Below are positions 58,514 through 64,000 of a stretch of 64,000 bases of DNA, piece by piece. The translations under genes were made by a program, and so were the position numbers. The stretch spans positions 1-64,000 of the forward strand of contig NZ_JNWV01000043.1 in the NCBI RefSeq assembly GCF_000716535.1, in the 5' to 3' direction. Source of the DNA: Streptomyces flaveolus (GTDB taxonomy: Bacteria > Actinomycetota > Actinomycetes > Streptomycetales > Streptomycetaceae). The notes below the pieces were generated by a model. The model searched no databases. It was not told where the DNA came from and saw only the letters and a program-made list of their open reading frames with translations. Position 1 is the stretch's first letter; every line of letters starts with the position of its first letter.

Positions 58514-59584
58514 TCAGCCGCAGCAGTCCGGGTCCAGGCCGACCGGCAGGTGTTCGCCGCCGAACACCGCGCACGTGGCGTCGTGGCCGCCCAGCGCGGC
58601 CACGGCCAGCAGCAGGGAGCCGGCCGTCCAGGTGGTCAGCTCGCGGGGCCAGATGGCGTCGTCGTCGAAGACGTAGCCCGTCCAGTACAGGCCGCTGTCC
58701 GCGTCCCGCAGGTGCTGGATGGACTGGAGGATCTCCAGGGCCCGGTCGGACTCGCCCATCGCCCACAGGGCCAGGGCGAGTTCGCTGGACTCGCCGCCGG
58801 TCACCCAGGGGTTCGGGACCACGCAGCGCACCCCCAGGCCGGGGACGACGAACCGGTCCCAGTCGCCCTCGATGCGGGCCTTGGCCTCCGCTCCGGTGAG
58901 CGCGCCGCCGAGGACCGGGTAGTACCAGTCCATCGAGTAGCGGTCCTTGTCCAGGAAGCGCTCCGGGTGACGGCGGATCGCGTGGCGGAGGGACCCGGCG
59001 GCCAACTCCCAGTCGGGCTGCGGCTCTTCCCGTTCCTCGGCGATGGCGAGGGCGCACCGCAGGGCGTGGTGGATGGAGGAGCTGCCTGTCAGCAGCGCGT
59101 CCGTCGTGGGCGTGCCGTCGTCCTCCCGGCGCCAGCCGATCTGACCGCCGGGCTGCTGGAGCCGCAGCACCCATTCGACGGCCGCGTAGACGGTCGGCCA
59201 CATGCGGTCCAGGAACGTGTCGTCGCCCGTGGACAGGTAGTGGTGCCAGACGCCGACGGCTACGTAGGCGACGAAGTTGGACTCGCGGGCGCGGTCGGTG
59301 ATCTCGTCGTGGACGCCGTCGGCGTAGGCGGCGTACCAGGAGCCGTCCTCGTTCTGGTGCCGGGCGAGCCAGCCGTAGGCCCGCTCGGCGGCGTCGTGCT
59401 CACCGGCCGCGTCGAGGGCCATCGCGGCCTCGGTGTGGTCCCACGGGTCGAGGTGATGTCCGCGGAACCACGGGATCGCGCCGTCCTCCCGCTGCACGGC
59501 CAGGATGCCGGCGACGGTCGCGGCGGCCTGCTCGGCGGTGAGGACCCCGGGCAGGACGAGGTGTTCTGTCCGGGGGGTGGTCAC
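58514..59584 (-). CDS. Alpha/alpha-toroid protein (prenyltransferase/squalene-cyclase-like repeats)
   Basis: A 356-residue protein of repeated paired helices with QW-like motifs (LAVQREDGAIPWF, WLARHQNEDGSWYAAY, WVLRLQQPGGQIGW), the alpha-toroid fold of prenyltransferase and terpene-cyclase relatives or glycoside hydrolases. No DxDD cyclase motif is evident, so enzymatic activity is uncertain. Its GTG start overlaps the methyltransferase stop (GTGA) and it ends a three-gene unit with that methyltransferase and a glycosyltransferase, suggesting action on the same glycolipid or carbohydrate. Confidence 0.8.
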   Translation of the reverse strand: MTTPRTEHLVLPGVLTAEQAAATVAGILAVQREDGAIPWFRGHHLDPWDHTEAAMALDAAGEHDAAERAYGWLARHQNEDGSWYAAYADGVHDEITDRARESNFVAYVAVGVWHHYLSTGDDTFLDRMWPTVYAAVEWVLRLQQPGGQIGWRREDDGTPTTDALLTGSSSIHHALRCALAIAEEREEPQPDWELAAGSLRHAIRRHPERFLDKDRYSMDWYYPVLGGALTGAEAKARIEGDWDRFVVPGLGVRCVVPNPWVTGGESSELALALWAMGESDRALEILQSIQHLRDADSGLYWTGYVFDDDAIWPRELTTWTAGSLLLAVAALGGHDATCAVFGGEHLPVGLDPDCCG

Positions 59585-60327
59585 TCGGCGGACGCCCCTT
59601 CGGACAGCCGCGGCAGGTGCGGCTTGGTCGCGTAGACCACGAAGCTCTTGCCGATCAGCGGGTTGAGCGCCTGCTCGGCGAGCCGGGTGGCGAGCGGCTT
59701 CTTCATGATGTCCCAGACCAGCAGCTTGTGGTACGCCCGCACCGGCAGCGCCTTGTCGTTGTCCACGCCGAACGCGCACTTCAGCCACCAGTAGGGCGAG
59801 TGCAGCGCGTGCGCGTGGTGGCTGCCGTACGGCCTCAGCCCGGCCTCGCGGACCTTCGCGACCAGTTCGTCGGCCTTGTAGATGCGGATGTGGCCGCCCT
59901 CGACCTCGTGGTAGGCGTCGGAGAGCGCCCAGCAGACCTTCTCGGGGCCGTAGCGCGGCACGGTGATCGCGATGCGCCCGCCCGGCTTGAGCACGCGGAC
60001 CATCTCCGCGAGCACGCCCTTGTCGTCGGGGATGTGCTCCATCACCTCGGAGATGATGACGACGTCGAAGGAGTCGTCGGGGAAGGGCAGGGCGAGGGCG
60101 TCGCCCTCCATCGCCGTGGCGGTGGCGCCCTCCGGGGCCTCCCCGGCCTCCTTCATCGCCGCGAACCACTTGGCGACCTCGCGGATCTCCTCGCCGTTCT
60201 GGTCCAGGGCCACGACCTGGGCTCCGCGCCGGTAGCACTCGAAGGCGTGCCGGCCGGCTCCGCAGCCGAGGTCCAGGACACGGTCGCCGGGGGCGAGCGG
60301 GAACCGGGAGAAGTCGACGGTCAGCAC
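59581..60327 (-). CDS. Class I SAM-dependent methyltransferase (Methyltransf_11 type)
   Basis: A 248-residue methyltransferase. Motif I is VLDLGCGAGRHAFECYRRG, motif II VVALDQN and the later motifs are FDVVIISEVMEHIPD and LAEMVRVLKPGGRIAITVP. It is embedded between a glycosyltransferase and a toroid protein, both coupled by overlapping codons. A substrate among cell-envelope glycoconjugates is plausible but not shown. The GTG start at 60327 overlaps the glycosyltransferase stop by seven bases. Confidence 0.88.
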   Translation of the reverse strand: MLTVDFSRFPLAPGDRVLDLGCGAGRHAFECYRRGAQVVALDQNGEEIREVAKWFAAMKEAGEAPEGATATAMEGDALALPFPDDSFDVVIISEVMEHIPDDKGVLAEMVRVLKPGGRIAITVPRYGPEKVCWALSDAYHEVEGGHIRIYKADELVAKVREAGLRPYGSHHAHALHSPYWWLKCAFGVDNDKALPVRAYHKLLVWDIMKKPLATRLAEQALNPLIGKSFVVYATKPHLPRLSEGASAE

Positions 60328-61721
60328 GTGGCCCTGCTTTCGGAGGAGACGCCTGCAACACTTGCCGGGGCCGCGGAGCGGCCGGGGGTCCGGGCCGCGG
60401 AGCGGCTCGGGGAGTGGCCCGCGGAGCGGGCGATGGCCTCGCGGTAGTGGGCCACGGTGCCCTCGGCGGCGCGGGCCCAGGTGAAGCGGTCGAGCACCCG
60501 CCGGCGGCCCGCGTGGCCGAGGCGCGCCCGCAGCTCCGGGTCCCCGAGCAGCCGGGTCAGACCGGCGGCCAGCGCCCCCGCGTCGCCGGGCGGTACGGCC
60601 AGGCAGGTCTCGCCGTCCGGCCCCGCGACCTCGGGGATCGCGCCGCCGGTGGTAGCGAGCAGCGGGGTGCCGGTGGCCATGGCCTCGGCGGCGGGCAGCG
60701 AGAAGCCCTCGTACAGGGAGGGCACGCAGGCCACCTGCGCCGAACGGATCAGGTCGACCAGCTCGGCGTCGGAGATGCCCTTGACGAAGTCGACGGCGCC
60801 TTCGAGGCCGTACCGCTCGATCGCCTGCGCGACGGGGCCCTCCTGCGGGCGCTTGCCGACGACGACGAGGTGGGCGCCGGGGTGCTCGGTGCGCACCTTG
60901 GCGAGCGCCTCCACGAGGAACACCAGGCCCTTCAGCGGCACGTCGGCGCTGGAGGTGGTGACGATCCGGCCCGGCACCTCGGTGACGGCCGGATTCGGCG
61001 CGAACAGGTCGGTGTCGGCGCCGATGTGGACGACGTGGACCCGGTCGTCCCGGACGCCGAGGTGGTCCACGATCTCCTGGCGGGAGCTGCCGGAGACGGT
61101 GAGGATCGAGGGCAGCCGGCGGGCGACGCGCTTCTGCATGCGGGTGAAGGCGTACCAGCGGCGCACGGAGTAGCGGCGCTGCCAGGTCTCGGCGGCGTCC
61201 AGCTCCAACTGCCGGTCCACGGTGATGGGGTGGTGGACCGTGGTGACCAGGGGCGCGCCGATGTCGCCCAACAGGCCGTAGCCCAGGGTCTGGTTGTCGT
61301 GGACGACGTCGAACTCGCCGCGCCGGGCGCGCAGATGCCGGCGGGCGCGCAGCGAGAAGGTCAGCGGCTCGGGGAAGCCGCCGGTCCACATGGTCCCGAC
61401 CTCCAGGGCGTCGATCCAGTCCCGGTACTCGTCCCGCTTCGGGGTGCGGAAGGGGTCGGGCTGGCGGTAGAGGTCGAGGCTGGGCAGCTCGGTGAGGGTG
61501 AGGCCGGGGTAGCCCTCGTCGAGGACGGGGTACGGCTGGGAGCCGATGACCTCCACGCGGTGGCCGAGGCGGGCCAGCTCCCGCGAGAGGTGCCGTACGT
61601 AGACGCCCTGGCCCCCGCAGAACGGGTTCCCTTTATAGGTGAGGAGCGCGATGTCGAGCGGTCGTCCGCCGTCGGCAGCGGGTTCCTGGTCGGCACCCGC
61701 TTCCCGGGCCTCAGCGGTCAC
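60321..61721 (-). CDS. Glycosyltransferase, GT4 family
   Basis: A 466-residue GT-B enzyme. It has the acceptor-side GGQGVYVRHLSRELARLGH near the start and the nucleotide-sugar site LYEGFSLPAAEAMATGTPLLAT with the EX7E glutamates. The last 40 residues are a Ser/Ala/Arg-rich tail (SPSRSAARTPGRSAAPA). The start is GTG at 61721. The region upstream holds a KstR-type operator and divergently faces the TetR gene. The sugar and acceptor are unknown. Confidence 0.9.
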   Translation of the reverse strand: MTAEAREAGADQEPAADGGRPLDIALLTYKGNPFCGGQGVYVRHLSRELARLGHRVEVIGSQPYPVLDEGYPGLTLTELPSLDLYRQPDPFRTPKRDEYRDWIDALEVGTMWTGGFPEPLTFSLRARRHLRARRGEFDVVHDNQTLGYGLLGDIGAPLVTTVHHPITVDRQLELDAAETWQRRYSVRRWYAFTRMQKRVARRLPSILTVSGSSRQEIVDHLGVRDDRVHVVHIGADTDLFAPNPAVTEVPGRIVTTSSADVPLKGLVFLVEALAKVRTEHPGAHLVVVGKRPQEGPVAQAIERYGLEGAVDFVKGISDAELVDLIRSAQVACVPSLYEGFSLPAAEAMATGTPLLATTGGAIPEVAGPDGETCLAVPPGDAGALAAGLTRLLGDPELRARLGHAGRRRVLDRFTWARAAEGTVAHYREAIARSAGHSPSRSAARTPGRSAAPASVAGVSSESRATC

Positions 61722-61775
61722 TCCGTGCCCCCTTCTGCCTGCACTGTCCCGCGAGACTACGACGGGACGCTAATC

Positions 61776-61789
61776 TAGAACAAGTTTCA
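61776..61789. promoter_or_regulatory. KstR-type operator between glycosyltransferase and tetR genes
   Basis: TAGAACAAGTTTCA matches the KstR consensus TnnAACnnGTTnnA at every fixed base. It lies 55 bases from the GT4 start and 154 from the chosen tetR start. A short inverted repeat, CTTGA-tcgt-TCAAG, follows at 61792-61805. Autoregulation of the KstR-like gene is the obvious reading. Confidence 0.7.
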
Positions 61790-61942
61790 GACTTGATCGT
61801 TCAAGAGGCTCTGAATCTACCGGCAGGTAGGGGCGCTGTGAGCAGTGGATCAGGTGATTCGCGCCACGGCGCGCCGCCCTGCCATGCTGTCCGATCACGA
61901 GCCCAACAGACGGCCTCACCGACTGTCACGGAACGGGGACCC

Positions 61943-62560
61943 ATGCCTGCGGAAGCCAGCACCTCGCGTCCGGCCTCGCCCCTCACCGAGCGGCAGGAGG
62001 CCCGCCGTCGCAGGATCCTGCACGCGAGCGCGCAGCTGGCCAGCCGGGGCGGTTTCGACGCCGTGCAGATGCGTGAGGTCGCGGAGTCGTCGCAGGTGGC
62101 CCTCGGCACGCTGTACCGCTATTTCCCGTCCAAGGTGCATCTGCTGGTCGCGACCATGCAGGACCAGCTCGAGCACATGCACGGGACCCTGCGCAAGAAG
62201 CCCCCGGCGGGCGACACGGCCGCCGAGCGGGTCGCGGAGACCCTGATGCGGGCCTTCCGGGCGCTGCAGCGCGAGCCGCACCTGGCGGACGCGATGGTCC
62301 GCGCCCTCACCTTCGCCGACCGCAGCGTCTCGCCCGAGGTCGACCAGGTCTCCCGCCAGACGACCGCGATCATCCTGGACGCGATGGGCCTGACGGACGC
62401 CACCCCCGAGCAGCTCTCCGCGGTCCGGGTCATCGAGCACACCTGGCACTCGGCCCTCATCACCTGGCTCTCGGGCCGCGCCTCCATCGCCCAGGTGAAG
62501 GTCGACATCGAGACGGTGTGCCGGCTGATCGACCTGACGGAGCCGACGGGGCACGGGTGA
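61943..62560 (+). CDS. TetR-family regulator, KstR-like
   Basis: A 205-residue repressor. The N-terminal helix-turn-helix region reads RRRRILHASAQLASRGGF, then VQMREVAESSQVALGTLYRY and FPSKVHLLVATMQ. The sequence VQMREVAE, GTLYRYFPSKVHLLV is close to KstR, the mycobacterial repressor of cholesterol catabolism, whose ligand is a steroid-CoA thioester. Exact KstR-type operators lie upstream of this gene and upstream of the maoC-like gene at 46020. The ATG at 61943 gives the usual length; in-frame starts upstream would add a 50-residue non-conserved tail. Confidence 0.9.
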   Translation: MPAEASTSRPASPLTERQEARRRRILHASAQLASRGGFDAVQMREVAESSQVALGTLYRYFPSKVHLLVATMQDQLEHMHGTLRKKPPAGDTAAERVAETLMRAFRALQREPHLADAMVRALTFADRSVSPEVDQVSRQTTAIILDAMGLTDATPEQLSAVRVIEHTWHSALITWLSGRASIAQVKVDIETVCRLIDLTEPTGHG

Positions 62561-62597
62561 CGCGGACACGGAGAAAGGCCGCGGGGCACAGAGAAGA

Positions 62598-62774
62598 CCT
62601 ACGAGACGGGTTCCCTTCGCCGGCATGGTCCGGATCAGGTGATGGGGGTCGCCGTCCGGCCTGACTGCTGCCTTCCAGCCTCTCAGCCCTACCGCCGCTG
62701 TCGGCCCGGGCGGATGCCTGCGCATCCCGCCTGAGTCGGCTACTCCGGTCGGACTCCCTCACTCGCCTCGTAGG
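62598..62774 (-). promoter_or_regulatory. TPP riboswitch (THI element), orphan
   Basis: Read on the minus strand the segment shows the conserved thi-box parts: GGGCTGAGAGG and ACCTGATCCGGACCATGCC followed by GGCGAAGGGA. An 8-base P1 helix closes it (CCTACGAG with CTCGTAGG, 62767-62774 and 62598-62605), and P3 is enlarged. It should bind thiamine pyrophosphate. Downstream on its strand there is no thiamine gene, only sequence antisense to the TetR gene, so its target is unclear. Confidence 0.88.
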
Positions 62775-62850
62775 CTGATACCAGCATAGAACGGATACCG
62801 CCTGACGGAACCCCTCATTTCCTACCAATTCACCCCAAGTCCCACCCTCG

Positions 62851-63714
62851 TCAGCCGATCAGGGTCAGCCCGCTCCAGCTCCGGCCGATCGGCGTCCGCG
62901 CCGCCCACTGGTCGAGCAGGCGGCGGGCCTCCTCCTCGGGCGCCGCGAAGGACACCCGCTGGGCCCCCGCGTGGGTCTTCCGCTCCTGCTCGTGCGTGCC
63001 CTCGCTGCAGCAGGCGCACAGGACCTCGTAGCCGCTCGCCGGCTCGGCACCGTAGCCGTGCCGGTCGAACAGCTCGATCAGGTCGTCGACGTCGGCCACC
63101 TCGCTCGCGTTGACCGTCGCGGTCAGCGTCGGCAGGTCGGAGGCCTGGAAGAGGAGGAGCTCCTCGAAGACGGGGTATTCGCGCCCCTCGATGACCCGTC
63201 GCCCCTTCGGTTCCCCGTCGTGGACGACGATCTCGCCGTAGCGGCGTCCGCCGGTCACCGGCACGTTCACCACCCGGCCGCGCGTCGGGCAGAGCCGGTC
63301 GATCCAGACGACCTCCCGTTCCCCGCCCGTGTCCAGCCGGACGCACGCCGGCCCGAACCGCCCGTTGATCTCACCCTCCCCCGGCGGGAGTTGGATACCG
63401 AACCCCTCCCAGGCGTCCCTGGCCGTCGCCCAGTCGCGCTGGATGGTGGCCGCGATGCCGAGGTTCCAGTACGCCGGATCGCCCTCACCCCGCGGAGCCC
63501 GGGCGGCGGCCTCGCGGCCCAGTTCGTACGCCTTGCCCCAGTTGCGGAGGAACTTGTGGGCGAGGGCGGCGTCGTACCACCACACCGAGCTCTTCGGCTC
63601 GTCCGGGTAGTGCGCGAGGACCCGCTCGAACAGCCCGGCGGCGGTCGGCCAGTCCTCGGCGTCCCAGGCCTCGTAGGCCTGGTCGATCAACTGCTCGGCC
63701 TCGGACTTGTGCAC
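62851..63714 (-). CDS. TPR-repeat hypothetical protein
   Basis: A 287-residue protein. The first 120 residues are tetratricopeptide-like helices (AEQLIDQAYEAWDAEDWPTA, VWWYDAALAHKFLRNWGKAYELG, YWNLGIAATIQRDWATARDAW). The rest is an alpha/beta domain with ERLC-like cysteines (YEVLCACCSEGTHEQE) that I do not recognise. The start is taken as the GTG at 63714. It ends about 75 bases before the TPP aptamer on the same strand. Function unknown. Confidence 0.75.
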   Translation of the reverse strand: MHKSEAEQLIDQAYEAWDAEDWPTAAGLFERVLAHYPDEPKSSVWWYDAALAHKFLRNWGKAYELGREAAARAPRGEGDPAYWNLGIAATIQRDWATARDAWEGFGIQLPPGEGEINGRFGPACVRLDTGGEREVVWIDRLCPTRGRVVNVPVTGGRRYGEIVVHDGEPKGRRVIEGREYPVFEELLLFQASDLPTLTATVNASEVADVDDLIELFDRHGYGAEPASGYEVLCACCSEGTHEQERKTHAGAQRVSFAAPEEEARRLLDQWAARTPIGRSWSGLTLIG

Positions 63715-63840
63715 TCTTCCCCACCCTGCTCGCCATGTCGCGGTACGCCGGAACCGCAGGAGCGTACCCCGGCGCCCTCCGGGACCCGGCTGTGACAAGG
63801 GTGATACAGCACCGGGTTGTTCCCTCCGGCCGCGGTGGTG

Positions 63841-64000
63841 ATGATGGGCTGCATGGCTGAGCACGGGGGTGAGGCGGAGGAGACGCCTCGTCAGAGCATT
63901 CCCAGGTCACGGCTGTACGACTATGCCGAGATGACGCTTCCTTCACCGGAAGGGGCGGCGTCCGCGAACGCACATCCGGGACGTACCGAACCGGGCACGG
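63841..64000 (+). CDS. Start of a gene running off the right edge
   Basis: An open frame begins at ATG-ATG-GGC-TGC-ATG (63841 or 63853) and stays open to the edge of the window. The first residues after the last ATG read MAEHGGEAEETPRQSIPRSR, then LYDYAEMTLPSPEG. Codon use is as in neighbouring genes. Too little is present to name it. It is divergent from the TPR gene. Confidence 0.55.
   Translation, partial: MMGCMAEHGGEAEETPRQSIPRSRLYDYAEMTLPSPEGAASANAHPGRTEPGT

Noticed and set aside
62598..62774. The conserved RNA near 62.7 kb as SRP (4.5S) RNA
   Set aside because: A GGAAGG-like stretch is present, but the order of conserved blocks does not fit SRP. CTGAGAG plus the ACCTGATCC and GCGAAGGGA blocks fit a TPP aptamer.

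Overview
The window looks like chromosomal DNA of a Streptomyces or close relative. The evidence is very high GC with strong third-position GC bias, GGAGG-type ribosome sites, many GTG starts, ATGA/GTGA overlaps and gene families typical of the genus. The left half is accessory (specialised metabolism). The right half, from about 32.7 kb, is mostly ordinary core genome.

Positions 1-26.4 kb hold one end of a nonribosomal peptide cluster. On the plus strand are: a damaged NRPS module (A-[T lost]-E) entering from the left edge; an NRPS with order C-T-C-A-T-TE (2548-8127); a free A-T protein with an extra N-terminal domain; a SyrP-like oxygenase; an SbnB/SbnA pair for 2,3-diaminopropionate (Dap); MbtH; a YbaK-type tRNA-editing protein; an AsnO/VioC-like oxygenase; dedicated anthranilate synthase subunits; and a LuxR-type regulator with a degenerate receiver. 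A converging minus-strand block encodes a phosphopantetheinyl transferase, a PyrH-like tryptophan 5-halogenase, a flavin reductase, a CPA2 antiporter, a chorismate mutase and a membrane sensor domain. A short plus-strand unit then encodes an exported NQDWG-repeat protein coupled to anthranilate phosphoribosyltransferase. Together they predict a halogenated-tryptophan, Dap-containing, beta-hydroxylated peptide, with extra tryptophan supplied by the cluster.

Positions 27.3-32.6 kb hold a compact graspetide cluster: precursor peptide, ATP-grasp ligase and a PIMT-type methyltransferase, in the arrangement known from fuscimiditide. Beside it are an anti-sigma-like ATPase, a small membrane protein, an XRE-TPR regulator and a NUDIX hydrolase.

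Positions 32.7-64 kb hold rnpB (RNase P RNA, minus strand) and these functions: EamA exporter/AraC regulator, RNB exonuclease, YaaA, KDPG aldolase, RNase H/phosphatase, zinc-ribbon protein, Nif3, an SDR/ADH/MaoC unit with a KstR-type operator, a histidine kinase and response regulator split apart by an arabinofuranosidase and a TOPRIM gene, a deletion-damaged sigma factor, an MFS pump, a methyltransferase, an amidase, an F420 oxidoreductase, a glycosyltransferase/methyltransferase/toroid-protein unit, a KstR-like TetR gene with a KstR-type operator, a TPP riboswitch with no thiamine gene behind it, and a TPR protein.

The most notable points are the NQDWG-repeat protein, the graspetide cluster, the NRPS module without an adenylation domain beside a free A-T protein, the two KstR-type operators and the orphan TPP aptamer. 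The broken NRPS at the left edge may be an assembly artefact. All assignments come from reading the sequence by eye, with no database search.
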